NCBI RefSeq assembly: GCF_029643425.1
Contig: NZ_CP119106.1
Location: 1 to 64,000 of the forward strand
Origin: Isoptericola sp. AK164
Lineage (GTDB): Bacteria; Actinomycetota; Actinomycetes; Actinomycetales; Cellulomonadaceae
Length of the DNA: 64,000 nt
Direction: 5' to 3'
Position 1 is the stretch's first letter. Every line of letters begins with the position of its first letter. Positions 1-12,950 of this stretch are shown piece by piece. A program made the translations under genes and the position numbers. The notes under the pieces are model-generated. The model was not told the DNA's origin and did no database searches. It saw nothing but the letters and a program-made list of their open reading frames with translations.

Positions 1-1431
1 GTGCCCCAGCCTGACGAGAACATCACCGACGTCTGGAACCAGACGTTGGCGACCCTCGAGGCGCGGCCCGACATGACCGCACGCCAGCTCGCCTTCATCA
101 AGCTGGCCAAGCCGATGGCCATCCTCGACGACACCGTGTTCATCGCGGTGCCCCACGAGCAGACCCGCGCGTACCTCGAGACGAGCGTGCGCGACCAGCT
201 CATGTCCGCGATGTCGGCGACGCTCGGTCGCGACACCCGGTTCGGCATCACCGTCGACCCGGAGCTGAGCCACGAGGCCCTCACCGGCCCCGCCCAGGAC
301 TACACGCCGCCGCCCAGCGCCCACGAGCCCGAGCCGACGCCGCCCGGCCCTCCCCCGGGCCGGCTGCCCGACGAGCGTCCCGCGGACAGCGAGCCGACGC
401 GTCTGAACCCGAAGTACATCTTCGAGTCGTTCGTCATCGGCTCCTCCAACCGGTTCGCCCACGCGGCCGCGGTGGCCGTCGCCGAGGCCCCGGCCAAGGC
501 CTACAACCCGCTGTTCATCTACGGCGACTCCGGACTGGGCAAGACCCACCTGCTGCACGCCATCGGCCACTACGCCAACAACCTCTACCCGCACGTGCGG
601 GTGCGGTACGTAAACTCCGAGGAGTTCACCAACGACTTCATCAACTCCATCGGTGAGGGCCGCACGGGGGCGTTCCAGCGGCGCTACCGGGACGTGGACG
701 TCCTGCTCATCGACGACATCCAGTTCCTGCAGGGCAAGGAACAGACGATGGAGGAGTTCTTCCACACCTTCAACGCGCTGCACAACGCGGACAAGCAGGT
801 GGTCATCACCTCCGACGTGCCGCCCAAGCAGCTCGACGGGTTCGAGGACCGTCTCCGCTCGCGGTTCGAGTGGGGACTCATCACCGACGTCCAGCCGCCG
901 GACCTCGAGACCCGGATCGCGATCCTGCGCAAGAAGGCCGCCAGCGAACGCCTGGACGTGCCGGCCGACGTCCTCAGCTACATCGGCTCACGCATCTCGA
1001 CCAACATCCGCGAGCTCGAGGGCGCCCTGATCCGGGTCACCGCCTTCGCGAACCTCAACAAGCAGCAGGTCGACCTCGCGCTGGCCGAGATCGTCCTCAA
1101 GGACCTCATCACCGACGACGACCAGGCCACCGAGATCACGCCGGCCGTCGTCATCGCCCAGACGGCGGCGTACTTCGGCCTGACGATCGACGACCTGTGC
1201 GGCTCGTCCCGGTCCCGGGTGCTGGTGACGGCCCGGCAGATCGCCATGTACCTGTGCCGTGAGCTGACCGACCTGTCGCTGCCCAAGATCGGGCAGCAGT
1301 TCGGCGGCCGCGACCACACCACGGTCATGCACGCGAACAAGAAGATCGCCGGCCAGATGGCCGAGCGACGCTCGACCTACAACCAGGTCACCGAGCTCAC
1401 CAGCCGGATCAAGCAGCAGCACCGCGGCTGA
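1..1431 (+). CDS. dnaA: Chromosomal replication initiator protein DnaA
   Basis: DnaA binds nonameric boxes at the origin, oligomerises with ATP and opens the duplex for helicase loading. The 476-aa product starts at GTG, the first base of the window. Visible parts are the N-terminal helicase/DciA-contact domain (about residues 1-90), a Pro-rich linker (about 95-135), the AAA+ domain with Walker A GDSGLGKT (about 175-182) and Walker B LLIDDIQF (about 235-242), and the C-terminal box-binding domain with the signature [12 protein letters not shown] (about 437-448). Length is normal for actinomycetes, whose linker domain is long. Upstream sequence is outside the window, so start and promoter cannot be checked. 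Identification is certain. Confidence 0.98.
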   Translation: MPQPDENITDVWNQTLATLEARPDMTARQLAFIKLAKPMAILDDTVFIAVPHEQTRAYLETSVRDQLMSAMSATLGRDTRFGITVDPELSHEALTGPAQDYTPPPSAHEPEPTPPGPPPGRLPDERPADSEPTRLNPKYIFESFVIGSSNRFAHAAAVAVAEAPAKAYNPLFIYGDSGLGKTHLLHAIGHYANNLYPHVRVRYVNSEEFTNDFINSIGEGRTGAFQRRYRDVDVLLIDDIQFLQGKEQTMEEFFHTFNALHNADKQVVITSDVPPKQLDGFEDRLRSRFEWGLITDVQPPDLETRIAILRKKAASERLDVPADVLSYIGSRISTNIRELEGALIRVTAFANLNKQQVDLALAEIVLKDLITDDDQATEITPAVVIAQTAAYFGLTIDDLCGSSRSRVLVTARQIAMYLCRELTDLSLPKIGQQFGGRDHTTVMHANKKIAGQMAERRSTYNQVTELTSRIKQQHRG

Positions 1432-1978
1432 TCCACATGTCCACAAGCCTGTGGACATGTGTGGAAAACTCGGATGCACAGGCTTACCCACAGGTCCGTG
1501 CCCGGTATGGCGCCGTATCGCCCGCTCCGTCCCCATCCTGTGGACCCCTGCGGTGGACAACTGCGCCCGCACGGCCCGATGGCCGGCACACACGTGTGGA
1601 CGAACCTGTGGACGCCTGTGGAACACGCCGTGCGGCTGGTGGATGAACGAGCGGCGAACGGTGGACGCCTGTGGGGACGCAGACCGCCGTCCCCAGGGCG
1701 CCGGAGTTGCCCACAGGTTCGCCCCCAACCGCCTCCACACCCTTCTGAGCGCTCTGACCTGCGAAGACGTCGTCCGTCAACAGAATCCACAACCCCGATG
1801 ACGACGATGAACGTGTTCTTCCCTCCAGATGACCCACCCGCCTTCATGGCCTGTGCGGCCGTTCCGGGACCAGCGGCCCGACAGGCCGGGGCACGGTAGT
1901 GTTCGGTCACGGACGGTTCGGCCCGCACCAGCCGAGACACCACCGTCCGCGCACCGCACGAGAGCTCCGAGGAGTGGG
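1432..1978. other. oriC: oriC: dnaA–dnaN intergenic origin with DnaA-box cluster
   Basis: This 547-bp gap holds many DnaA-box-like nonamers (consensus TTRTCCACA or its complement). Copies with 8 of 9 matches lie at 1437-1445, 1450-1458, 1460-1468, 1484-1492, 1552-1560, 1595-1603 and 1707-1715; weaker ones are at 1607-1615, 1617-1625 and 1783-1791. None is a perfect match. The first two form a perfect 12-bp-arm palindrome (1434-1445 and 1450-1461, spacer AGCC) starting three bases after the dnaA stop. No strongly AT-rich unwinding element stands out, as is common in GC-rich actinomycetes. The dnaN promoter must also lie here. Position between dnaA and dnaN and the box density make the origin call strong. 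Confidence 0.9.
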
Positions 1979-3112
1979 ATGAAGTTCCGCGTCGAGCGCG
2001 ACGTCCTGGCCGAGGCCGTGACCTGGACGGCCCGCACCCTGCCCACGCGCCCGCCCGCCCCGGTCCTGGCCGGTGTGCGCATCGAGGCCGACGCGTCCGG
2101 CTCCATCGTGCTCGCGAGCTTCGACTACGAGGTCTCGGCACGGTCCGAGATCGCCGCCGAGGTCTCCGAGGCCGGCACGGTGCTCGTCTCGGGCCGCCTG
2201 CTCGCCGAGATCTCGCGCGCCCTGCCCAACAAGCCGGTCGACGTGACCGTCGAGGGCAACAAGGTCGTGCTGACCTGCGGAGCCTCCCGCTTCACGCTGC
2301 TGACCATGCCGGTCGAGGACTACCCCGCGCTGCCCGCCATGCCGGAGCTGTCCGGCACGGTCGCCGGGGACGCCCTGACCCACGCGGTCGCGCAGGTCAG
2401 CGTCGCCGCCAGCCGCGACGACACGCTGCCGCTGCTGACCGGCGTCCGCATGGAGATCGAGGGCGAGCGCATCACGCTGCTGGCCACGGACCGCTACCGG
2501 CTCGCCCTGCGCGAGCTGACCTGGACGCCGGCCACACCGGGGTTCAGCTCGGTGGCGCTCGTCCGTGCCCGGACCCTCAACGACGTCGCGAAGTCGCTCG
2601 GCTCGGGCGGCGGCCTGGTGAACATCGGGTTGTCCACCGGGGAGGGCGTGGACCTCATCGGGTTCGAGGCCGGCGGACGCCATACGACCTCCCAGCTCGT
2701 GGACGGGGACTACCCGGCGGTCCGGCGTCTGTTCCCGGACGCCACGCCGATCCACGCCGTCGTGCCGACGCAGGCGCTCATCGACGCGGCCAAGCGCGTC
2801 TCCCTGGTCGCCGAGCGCAACACCCCGATCCGGCTGGCGTTCTCCGAGGGCCAGGTCGTCCTCGACGCGGGCCAGGGCGACGACGCGCAGGCGTCCGAGG
2901 CCCTCGAGGCCGTGCTGGTCGGCGAGGACATCCAGGTGGCGTTCAACCCGCAGTTCCTGCTCGACGGGCTCGGCGCCCTGGGGACGGACTTCGTGCGGAT
3001 GTCGTTCACGCACCCGAACAAGCCGGTGGAGTTCACCGGGCAGGAGTCGCTGGACGGCGAGGACTCCTCGGAGTACCGCTACCTGCTGGTGCCGATCCGC
3101 TTCTCCTCCTGA
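1979..3112 (+). CDS. dnaN: DNA polymerase III subunit beta (sliding clamp)
   Basis: The beta clamp encircles DNA and tethers the replicative polymerase and repair proteins. The 377-aa product begins MKFRVERDVL at ATG 1979, with a GAGGAG ribosome-binding site about 8 bases upstream. An in-frame extension to 1829 is possible, but it is Pro-rich and unlike known clamps, so it is rejected. The three repeated clamp folds of about 120 residues are present and the C-terminus ends in the usual RYLLVPIRF-type motif. It lies between oriC and gnd in the standard actinomycete order. Identification is certain. Confidence 0.97.
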   Translation: MKFRVERDVLAEAVTWTARTLPTRPPAPVLAGVRIEADASGSIVLASFDYEVSARSEIAAEVSEAGTVLVSGRLLAEISRALPNKPVDVTVEGNKVVLTCGASRFTLLTMPVEDYPALPAMPELSGTVAGDALTHAVAQVSVAASRDDTLPLLTGVRMEIEGERITLLATDRYRLALRELTWTPATPGFSSVALVRARTLNDVAKSLGSGGGLVNIGLSTGEGVDLIGFEAGGRHTTSQLVDGDYPAVRRLFPDATPIHAVVPTQALIDAAKRVSLVAERNTPIRLAFSEGQVVLDAGQGDDAQASEALEAVLVGEDIQVAFNPQFLLDGLGALGTDFVRMSFTHPNKPVEFTGQESLDGEDSSEYRYLLVPIRFSS

Positions 3113-3218
3113 CCTGCTGACGGGACCGCCCCCGGTCGCCCGCGGCAGGGCCCGGGGCGACTCCTCGCGCGCCGCGCGCACCCAGCCCGTACGCTCGCAC
3201 CGACCGCACTTCCGGAGG

Positions 3219-3226
3219 TTATCCAC

Positions 3227-3227
<1 letters not shown>
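3219..3227 (+). promoter_or_regulatory. Perfect DnaA box overlapping the gnd ribosome-binding region
   Basis: TTATCCACA matches the DnaA-box consensus at all nine positions. It starts one base after GGAGG (3214-3218) and its last A is the A of the gnd ATG. A DnaA-bound box here could block transcription or occlude initiation of gnd; that role is inference. Confidence 0.55.
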
Positions 3228-4123
<896 letters not shown>

Positions 4124-4141
4124 GCCCGCCACACTGGAGTC

Positions 4142-5404
4142 ATGTACGTCTCGCACCTGTCCCTGCTCGACTTCCGGTCCTACGAGTCCGTCGACGTCGA
4201 GCTCGAGCCCGGACCGAACGCGTTCGTGGGTCGCAACGGGCGGGGCAAGACGAACCTCGTCGAGGCCGTGGGCTACGTGGCGACCCTCGGCAGCCACCGG
4301 GTCGCGAACGACACCCCGCTGATCCGTGCGGGGGCCCAGCGGGCCGTCGTGCGCACGCGGGTCGTCCGCGGGGACCGCGCCTCGACCGTGGAGCTCGAGA
4401 TCACCGCCGGCAAGGCGAACCGGGCCCGCATCAACCGTGGTCAGCTCGGCCGTGCGCGCGACGTGCTGGGGATCCTGCGCACGGTGCTGTTCGCCCCGGA
4501 GGACCTGGCCCTGGTCAAGGGCGACCCCGACGGCCGGCGTCGCTTCCTGGACCAGCTCGTGGTGCAGCTCCTCCCCCGCGCCGCCGGCGTGCTGGCCGAC
4601 TACGAGCGGGTCCTGCGGCAGCGGTCCGCCCTGCTGAAGTCGTTGCGGGGTCACCGTGCGGCGGGCCGCGACGTGGACACCTCCACCCTGGAGGTGTGGG
4701 ACGGGCGCCTGGCGCAGCTCGGCGGGCAGGTCCTCGCCTGGCGCACCGCGCTCGTGCGCGCGCTGCAGCCCGTCGTCGCCACCGCGTACGAGCAGGTCAG
4801 CGACGCCGACAGCGCCGCCGAGCTCGTCTACCGCTCCACGGTGGTGCCCGACGGCGGCGCGGCGGTGCCGCCGTCGGCCCCCGACGGCGAGGGCTCGCCC
4901 GCTGAGCCTGCTGAGCCCGACGGGCCAGCTGAGCCCGGCGGACCGCCCACGGCGGCGGAGGACCTGGAGAAGCTGATGCTGGCGGTGATCGAGGAGCGGC
5001 GCCCGGCCGAGATCGAGCGCGGCCAGAGCCTCGTGGGTCCGCACCGGGACGACCTGGAGCTCGTGCTCGGCGGGCTCCCGGCGAAGGGCTACGCGAGCCA
5101 CGGCGAGTCGTGGTCGTTCGCGCTGGCGCTGCGGCTGGCGGCCTTCCGTCTGCTCGGCGGCGGGGCCGAGCCGTCCGCGCCGGACGACGTGTTCTGGGAT
5201 CCCGACCACGGCTCGGACGCGGACCCGGTGCTGATCCTCGACGACGTCTTCGCCGAGCTGGACGTGCGGCGGCGGGAGCGCCTGGCCGAGCTGGTGGCCG
5301 AGGCGCGGCAGGTGCTCGTCACGGCGGCGGTCCCGCAGGACGTGCCGGACCGGCTGCTGGGCGCCCGGTTCGAGGTCGGCGACGGGCAGGTCGTCCGTGT
5401 CTGA
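4142..5404 (+). CDS. recF: DNA replication and repair protein RecF
   Basis: RecF is an SMC-like ATPase that helps load RecA at gaps in stalled forks. The 420-aa product has the Walker A motif GRNGRGKTN (about residues 30-38), the family start [13 protein letters not shown], and Walker [12 protein letters not shown] (about 362-372). The ABC-type signature region reads [16 protein letters not shown] Pro/Glu-rich low-complexity insert (about residues 235-275) separates the coiled-coil half from the C-terminal ATPase lobe, which is common in high-GC actinomycetes. Start ATG 4142 lies 18 bases after gnd. The 3' end overlaps the next gene by 8 bases, which suggests translational coupling. Confidence 0.95.
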   Translation: MYVSHLSLLDFRSYESVDVELEPGPNAFVGRNGRGKTNLVEAVGYVATLGSHRVANDTPLIRAGAQRAVVRTRVVRGDRASTVELEITAGKANRARINRGQLGRARDVLGILRTVLFAPEDLALVKGDPDGRRRFLDQLVVQLLPRAAGVLADYERVLRQRSALLKSLRGHRAAGRDVDTSTLEVWDGRLAQLGGQVLAWRTALVRALQPVVATAYEQVSDADSAAELVYRSTVVPDGGAAVPPSAPDGEGSPAEPAEPDGPAEPGGPPTAAEDLEKLMLAVIEERRPAEIERGQSLVGPHRDDLELVLGGLPAKGYASHGESWSFALALRLAAFRLLGGGAEPSAPDDVFWDPDHGSDADPVLILDDVFAELDVRRRERLAELVAEARQVLVTAAVPQDVPDRLLGARFEVGDGQVVRV

Positions 5405-6002
5405 GCACGGGCCCGACGGCCCGGCTGCGCCCGGCGGCGAGGGTCCGGACGAGACCGAGGGGCCGCGCCGCCGCGACCCCCGGCCGGTCGTCGACCGCAC
5501 GGAGCTGACGCCGCCGTCCGAGGTCGCCCGCGAGGCCCTGAACCGTGCCAAGGCGGCCGCGCGGGCGAAGGGGCTGCGTCCGGGCTCCCCGTCGCGCCGC
5601 TCACCGCTGGCGGAGCCGCGCAAGGACCCGGGCCGGGGACCCAACGCCCGGGACCCGCGGCTGATGTCCGACGTCGTGTCCCGGCTGCTGCGGGACAAGG
5701 GCTGGACGGCCGAGGTCTCGGTGGGCGGCGTCGTCGGACGCTGGCGCGAGATCGTCGGCGACCAGGTGGCGGACCACTGCACGCCGGAGACCTTCGAGGA
5801 CAAGGTGCTCGTCGTCCGCACCGACTCGACCGCGTGGGCCACCCAGGTGCGCCTGCTCGTCCCCACGCTCCTGCGGCGGCTGGCCGAGGAGGTCGGCGAG
5901 GGCGTCGTGGAGCAGGTCACGGTGCTCGGGCCGTCGGGTCCGAGCTTCCGCCGCGGACGCCGGACGGTGCGCGGACCGGGCCCCGGCGACACCTTCGGCT
6001 GA
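5397..6002 (+). CDS. dciA: DUF721 protein, DciA-type replicative helicase loader
   Basis: The 201-aa product carries the DUF721 fold in its C-terminal half (about residues 90-190), with the conserved [14 protein letters not shown] and [13 protein letters not shown] blocks. The N-terminal half is charged and disordered (Pro/Arg/Asp-rich). DUF721 proteins are known as DciA, which helps load or activate the DnaB helicase in bacteria lacking DnaC, and the protein contacts replication genes here. Start ATG 5397 overlaps the recF end by 8 bases, so the two are probably co-translated. The family call is firm; helicase loading is transferred from studied homologues. Confidence 0.85.
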   Translation: MSEHGPDGPAAPGGEGPDETEGPRRRDPRPVVDRTELTPPSEVAREALNRAKAAARAKGLRPGSPSRRSPLAEPRKDPGRGPNARDPRLMSDVVSRLLRDKGWTAEVSVGGVVGRWREIVGDQVADHCTPETFEDKVLVVRTDSTAWATQVRLLVPTLLRRLAEEVGEGVVEQVTVLGPSGPSFRRGRRTVRGPGPGDTFG

Positions 6003-6038
6003 CGACGACGCGCGACAGATCGCCCGGGCAACCACCGA

Positions 6039-6060
6039 TGTGGACAAGGCCTGTGGACAA
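6039..6060 (+). promoter_or_regulatory. Tandem pair of perfect DnaA boxes upstream of gyrB
   Basis: TGTGGACAA occurs at 6039-6047 and again at 6052-6060, same orientation, 13 bases start to start. Both match the consensus (complement of TTGTCCACA) at every position, unlike any box in the dnaA–dnaN gap. They lie at the upstream end of the gyrB leader and could be an outlying part of the origin or a DnaA control site for gyrB. Confidence 0.65.
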
Positions 6061-6337
6061 CGTGGGAGAACCCACACGCTCCGGCGGGCAGAACCCGCGA
6101 ATTCTTGCGCTTTCACGGTAGACTGACCAGATGTTCCCGGGCCGCCTCCCGGGCTCGTGTCAACGGCGTGCGACCGGCCCTCGGGCCGGTCGTCGGCTGC
6201 TCGGGTCGTGAGGTGTCCCGGGATGGACGAGCACCGACCCGCAGCCGGCGCCCCGCGCGTCACTCCTGTGTGCTGCAGCCCGGGCACCACCCGGGTCGAC
6301 CTGTCGCGTGCATGGACGACGAGGAGTGCTCCAGCCT
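6061..6337 (+). promoter_or_regulatory. gyrB promoter and structured leader region
   Basis: About 280 bases separate the DnaA boxes from the gyrB start. A TAGACT hexamer at 6119-6124 is the best -10 candidate; no convincing -35 stands 16-18 bases before it. Downstream the RNA could fold strongly: GACCGGCCC (6172-6180) pairs perfectly with GGGCCGGTC (6183-6191), and CCCGGG segments flank it. No gene was recognised in this stretch. The length and structure of the leader may serve supercoiling or growth-rate control of gyrase; this is inference. Confidence 0.4.
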
Positions 6338-8431
6338 GTGGCTCAGCGATCCGACGGCGGTTACGACGCCGGGAACATCACCGTCCTCGAGGGACTCGAG
6401 GCCGTCCGCAAGCGACCCGGCATGTACATCGGGTCGACGGGTGAACGCGGTCTGCACCACCTGGTCTACGAGGTCGTGGACAACTCGGTGGACGAGGCCC
6501 TGGCGGGGCACGCCGACCGGATCGACGTGACCCTGCTGGCCGACGGCGGTGTGCGGGTGACGGACAACGGCCGCGGCATCCCGGTGGCCATGCACCCCAC
6601 CGAGGGGCGTCCCACCGTCGAGGTCGTCATGACGATCCTGCACGCCGGCGGCAAGTTCGGCGGTGGCGGCTACGCCGTCTCCGGTGGCCTGCACGGGGTG
6701 GGCATCTCGGTGGTGAACGCGCTGTCCAGCCGCGTGGTCACCGAGGTCGAGCGCGACGGCTTCGCGTGGCGCCAGGAGTTCGCCGACGGCGGCGCCCCGG
6801 TGGGCGAGCTGCGGCGCCTCGGCGAGACCGACCGCACCGGCACCACGCAGACGTTCTGGGCCGACCCGGCGATCTTCGAGACCACGGACTACGACTTCGA
6901 GACGCTCCGCGCCCGGTTCCAGCAGATGGCGTTCCTCAACAAGGGCCTGCGCATCACGCTGACCGACGAGCGCACCGAGCACGTCTCGGGTCCCGACGAG
7001 GTGACCGGCGCGCTCGACTCGCGCGCCGTCGTGGCCGCCCTCGAGGGTGCCGACGCCACCGACGGCCAGGACGCCGCCTCCTCGCCGGACGACGAGGTGC
7101 ACGACTCCGAGTCCGCCTCGGGTGCGGTGCGCACCGTGACGTACAAGTACGACGGCGGGCTGCGGGACTACGTCGCGCACATCAACACGGCCAAGAAGGC
7201 CGAGATCATCCACCCCGAGATCATCGACCTGGAGGCCGAGGACACCGACCTCAAGGTCTCGGTCGAGATCGCGATGCAGTGGACGACGGCGTTCAGCGAG
7301 TCCGTCCACACCTTCGCCAACACGATCTCCACCACCGAGGGCGGCACCCACGAGGAGGGCTTCCGCGCGGCGCTGACGAGCCTCGTGAACTCCTACGCCC
7401 GGGACAAGGCGATCCTCAAGGACAAGGACGAGAACCTCACGGGCGACGACATCCGCGAGGGTCTCACCGCGGTGCTCAGCGTGAAGCTGTCCGAGCCGCA
7501 GTTCGAGGGCCAGACGAAGACGAAGCTCGGCAACACCGAGGCCAAGACCTTCGTGCAGCGCATCGTGCGCGAGCGGCTGACGGACTGGTTCGACGCGCAC
7601 CCCAACGAGGGCCGCGACATCATCCGCAAGGCGATCTCGGCGTCGCAGGCGCGTATCGCCGCCCGCAAGGCGCGCGAGGCGACCCGGCGCAAGGGGATCC
7701 TCAGCTCGGGCGGCATGCCCGGCAAGCTCAAGGACTGCCAGTCGAACCGCCCGGACGAGTGCGAGATCTACATCGTCGAGGGCGACTCCGCCGGCGGTTC
7801 GGCCGTGCGCGGCCGCGACCCGCACCACCAGGCGATCCTGCCGATCCGCGGCAAGATCCTCAACGTCGAGCGGGCACGCCTGGACAAGGCGCTGTCCAAC
7901 AACGAGGTCCAGGCGCTCATCACGGCGTTCGGCACCGGTATCGGCGAGGACTTCGACATCACCAAGCTGCGGTACCACAGGATCGTGCTCATGGCCGACG
8001 CCGACGTCGACGGCCAGCACATCTGCACCCTGCTGCTGACGCTGCTGTTCCGGTACATGCGCCCGCTCATCGAGCACGGGCACGTCTACCTGGCCCAGCC
8101 CCCGCTGTACCGGCTGAAGTGGTCGAACGCCCCGCACGACTACGTGTACTCGGACCGGGAGCGTGACGCCTTCCTCGAGCAGGGCATCGCGGCCGGCAAG
8201 CGGATCCCGAAGGACAACGGGATCCAGCGCTACAAGGGTCTGGGCGAGATGGACTACTCCGAGCTCTGGGACACCACCATGGACCCGGAGCACCGGACGT
8301 TGCTGCAGGTCACGATGGACGACGCGGCCGCGGCGGACGAGATCTTCTCGGTGCTCATGGGCGAGGACGTCGAGTCCCGCCGCAGCTTCATCCAGCGCAA
8401 CGCCAAGGACGTCCGGTTCCTCGATATCTGA
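6338..8431 (+). CDS. gyrB: DNA gyrase subunit B
   Basis: GyrB is the ATPase half of gyrase, which introduces negative supercoils. The product is 697 aa from GTG 6338 ([10 protein letters not shown]). This start is chosen because homologues begin close to the [16 protein letters not shown] block; in-frame GTG codons at 6326 and 6308 are alternatives, and GAGGAG at 6321-6326 is the likely ribosome-binding site. Seen are the GHKL ATP-binding site ([22 protein letters not shown]), an acidic insert near residue 240 as in other actinomycetes, and the TOPRIM motifs [10 protein letters not shown] and [11 protein letters not shown]. Length is normal and there is no intein. It is followed by gyrA after 97 bases. 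Confidence 0.96.
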   Translation: MAQRSDGGYDAGNITVLEGLEAVRKRPGMYIGSTGERGLHHLVYEVVDNSVDEALAGHADRIDVTLLADGGVRVTDNGRGIPVAMHPTEGRPTVEVVMTILHAGGKFGGGGYAVSGGLHGVGISVVNALSSRVVTEVERDGFAWRQEFADGGAPVGELRRLGETDRTGTTQTFWADPAIFETTDYDFETLRARFQQMAFLNKGLRITLTDERTEHVSGPDEVTGALDSRAVVAALEGADATDGQDAASSPDDEVHDSESASGAVRTVTYKYDGGLRDYVAHINTAKKAEIIHPEIIDLEAEDTDLKVSVEIAMQWTTAFSESVHTFANTISTTEGGTHEEGFRAALTSLVNSYARDKAILKDKDENLTGDDIREGLTAVLSVKLSEPQFEGQTKTKLGNTEAKTFVQRIVRERLTDWFDAHPNEGRDIIRKAISASQARIAARKAREATRRKGILSSGGMPGKLKDCQSNRPDECEIYIVEGDSAGGSAVRGRDPHHQAILPIRGKILNVERARLDKALSNNEVQALITAFGTGIGEDFDITKLRYHRIVLMADADVDGQHICTLLLTLLFRYMRPLIEHGHVYLAQPPLYRLKWSNAPHDYVYSDRERDAFLEQGIAAGKRIPKDNGIQRYKGLGEMDYSELWDTTMDPEHRTLLQVTMDDAAAADEIFSVLMGEDVESRRSFIQRNAKDVRFLDI

Positions 8432-8445
8432 GCCGGCGACGGCGC

Positions 8446-8471
8446 GTACAGAACGAATCTGGGTTCTGTAC
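8446..8471. promoter_or_regulatory. Perfect inverted repeat in the gyrB–gyrA gap
   Basis: GTACAGAAC (8446-8454) and GTTCTGTAC (8463-8471) are exact reverse complements separated by 8 bases. The spacing and symmetry suit a dimeric regulator, or a 9-bp RNA stem with an 8-base loop just upstream of the gyrA ribosome-binding site. It is not followed by a T run, so a terminator is unlikely. Confidence 0.5.
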
Positions 8472-8528
8472 ATCGGATGATCGAGGCAGGACCAGCGCCC
8501 CGGCGGCGCAGGAAGGAACGGATTCACG

Positions 8529-11161
<2,633 letters not shown>

Positions 11162-11162
<1 letters not shown>

Positions 11163-12151
11163 TGGCGAGCCAGAAGACGACGTCGCAGGCGGGCACTCCC
11201 CTGTCCGCGCCTGCTGACAGCACCCAGCCCATCACGCCGGTGTCCGAGACGACGGACCGGTCCACCGGGTCCGAGCGGCCCGCTCCGGCGCAGCCTGCAC
11301 CGGCGCAGCCCGCATCCGCCGAGCCCGAGCCCCGGGACGAGAGCGCCGCCGAGGCGCCCACGAACGGTGCGGCGTGGTCCTCCTCCGCCGAGGCTTCGTC
11401 CGACGCTGCCTCGTCCGACGGTGACGCCGTCGCGCCCTCGGACGAGGAATCGCCGAAGCACGGGACCGAGACCTCGGGCGCGGCCAAGAACGGTGCCGTG
11501 AAGGCGGCCGCGGCCGCGCTGGCCGCCGCCCGCACCGCCGCGAAGAAGGTGCAGTCCGCCGGGTCGGCCGCCTCCGGTGCCACCCCGGGCGGCACGCAGC
11601 CGGGCGGCTCGACGGCCGGCACGAGCTCGTCCGCGCCGCCGCCGCCCCCGGACGCGACGTCGTCGGGGCCGCGCCCGGAGATGCACTACTCGGCCGGCGG
11701 CGTGCACGGCAGCGCCCAGCAGGTGCCGCTCTCCGGCGACGGTTCGCCCCAGACGGGTGCGCAGCCGGCCGTCGCGGCGGAGGGCCTCGGCAGCCCGCGC
11801 CGCGTGCGGCTGTCCGTGTCGCGCATCGACCCGTGGTCGATCATGAAGCTGGCGTTCCTGCTCTCGGTGGCGATCGGGATCATGACCGTGGTCGCGACGG
11901 CCGTCGTCTGGTACTCGCTCAACTCCGTCGGCACCTTCGCGACCGTGCAGGACTTCCTCATCAGCACGCTGGGCCCTCAGGCGGTCGACATCACGCAGAT
12001 CGTGCAGCTCGAGCGCACCGTCTCCCTGGCGACGCTGATCGCCCTGGTCAACGTGGTGCTGTTCACGGCCATCGCGACCATCATGGCGATGCTGTACAAC
12101 ATCACCGCCGCGCTCGTCGGCGGTGTGCACCTGACCCTGACGGACGAGTGA
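11162..12151 (+). CDS. DUF3566 membrane protein downstream of gyrA
   Basis: The 329-aa product has about 215 disordered residues rich in Ala, Ser, Pro and Glu, followed by a DUF3566 domain that begins RVRLSVSRIDPWSIMKL. The domain has two membrane segments, about residues 236-258 and 290-315. DUF3566 proteins nearly always follow gyrA in actinomycetes; the M. tuberculosis homologue (CwsA-neighbour Rv0007) is tied to the envelope, but no molecular function is established. ATG 11162 overlaps the gyrA stop, so expression is probably coupled to gyrase. The long disordered N-terminus varies between species and should be cytoplasmic. Confidence 0.85.
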
Positions 12152-12204
12152 CGACCGGGCCGCACCGGGCGACGGACGTCACACCCACCGGGCCCGGTTC
12201 CGGT

Positions 12205-12234
12205 TTGGGGCCGGTGGGGCCCGTACGGTAATGT
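12205..12234 (+). promoter_or_regulatory. Candidate promoter of the tRNA-Ile gene
   Basis: TTGGGG (12205-12210) and TAATGT (12229-12234) are separated by 18 bases, fitting a housekeeping sigma-factor promoter. A start near 12241 would give a leader of about 30 bases before tRNA-Ile. Confidence 0.45.
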
Positions 12235-12270
12235 TCCGTGCTGCACGCCCTCTCCGAGAGCGTGCCGCGA

Positions 12271-12344
12271 GGGGCTATAGCTCAGACGGTTAGAGCGCTT
12301 CCCTGATAAGGAAGAGGTCGGAGGTTCAAGTCCTCCTAGCCCCA
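12271..12344 (+). tRNA. tRNA-Ile (anticodon GAT)
   Basis: A 74-base cloverleaf: the acceptor stem GGGGCTA pairs with TAGCCCC (12337-12343), the anticodon GAT is at 12305-12307 in the loop CTGATAA, and the T arm contains GTTCAAG. The discriminator base is A 12344 and the 3' CCA is not encoded. Position downstream of gyrA and before tRNA-Ala is standard in actinomycetes. Confidence 0.97.
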
Positions 12345-12367
12345 CTCCACGGTCGACGAGGAGGTCC

Positions 12368-12490
12368 ATGTTGAAGAAGATCATCGTCGCCGTGCTGGCC
12401 GCGGTCGCCGGCTATCTGGTCTGGCGCCGCCTCTCCGAGGACGCCGCGGACCGTGACCTGTGGACCGAGGTCACCGACTCACTCGACTGA
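12368..12490 (+). CDS. DLW-39 family small protein
   Basis: A 40-aa protein starting MLKKIIVAVL at ATG 12368, preceded by GAGGAGG. The first 20 residues form a hydrophobic helix, followed by a charged tail ending RDLWTEVTDSLD; this ending and length define the DLW-39 family, encoded between tRNA-Ile and tRNA-Ala in many actinomycetes. It is probably a single-pass membrane or signal-anchor peptide. No function is known for the family. It is easily missed because of its size. Confidence 0.85.
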   Translation: MLKKIIVAVLAAVAGYLVWRRLSEDAADRDLWTEVTDSLD

Positions 12491-12499
12491 TGACCCCCA

Positions 12500-12572
12500 G
12501 GGGCCATGGCGCAATTGGTAGCGCACCTGCTTTGCAAGCAGGGGGTTAGGGGTTCGAGTCCCCTTGGCTCCA
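12500..12572 (+). tRNA. tRNA-Ala (anticodon TGC)
   Basis: A 73-base cloverleaf: GGGGCCA pairs with TGGCTCC (12565-12571) with one G·T pair, the anticodon TGC is at 12533-12535, and the T loop reads GTTCGAG. The discriminator is A 12572; CCA is not encoded. Confidence 0.97.
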
Positions 12573-12588
12573 CCCCGTCCCACCACCT

Positions 12589-12617
12589 CGTGCCTCCGCC
12601 GTCTCGGCGGGGGCACG
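12589..12617 (+). terminator. Terminator after tRNA-Ala
   Basis: A 13-bp stem (12589-12601 with 12605-12617, one G·T pair) with loop TCT lies 17 bases past the tRNA. The T run is weak, as usual in this genome. Confidence 0.65.
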
Positions 12618-12650
12618 ACGTGTTTCCGGTCCCGTGCTGCCGGCCGCCGG

Positions 12651-12845
12651 TCAGGGCACGAGGCGGACACGGTTGGCGAGCCGGCCGATGCCCTCGATCT
12701 CGACGGCGACCTCGTCGCCCTCATGCAGCCCCACCGGCGGGTTGCGGAACACCCCGACGCCGAAGACCATGTGCGGCGTCGAGGAGTCTTGCATCGCCTC
12801 CCTGTCGAGGGTCAGCCGGATGTGCAGGTCCTGCGGGTCGGGCGG
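12651..12845 (-). pseudogene. Remnant of a fumarylacetoacetate hydrolase family gene
   Basis: The last 64 codons of this minus-strand frame read like the C-terminus of an FAH-family hydrolase: DPQDLHIRLTLDREAMQDSS, then a phenylalanine-containing FGVGVFRNPP segment, and the typical ending GDEVAVEIEGIGRLANRVRL. A complete family member has about 280 residues with metal-binding Glu/Asp residues upstream. Here the sequence upstream of 12845 no longer matches, and a frame for a different gene runs the other way from 12951. The segment between FGVG and the tail is also shortened. The gene is a decayed 3' fragment. Such hydrolases often pair with SDR enzymes in sugar-acid or aromatic catabolism, which fits the next feature. 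Confidence 0.7.
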
Positions 12846-12950
12846 CCGTGCGTGACCACCTGACCGCGAGCGTCTCCCCCATCGCCGACGCGCTCGACCG
12901 ACCCGACGCACGGACGGCGGACCGACCGTCCGCCGCCGAGAGGAGGACCG

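Noticed and set aside
6105..6124. TTGCGC–TAGACT as a gyrB promoter
   Set aside because: The spacer is only eight bases, too short for a normal promoter.
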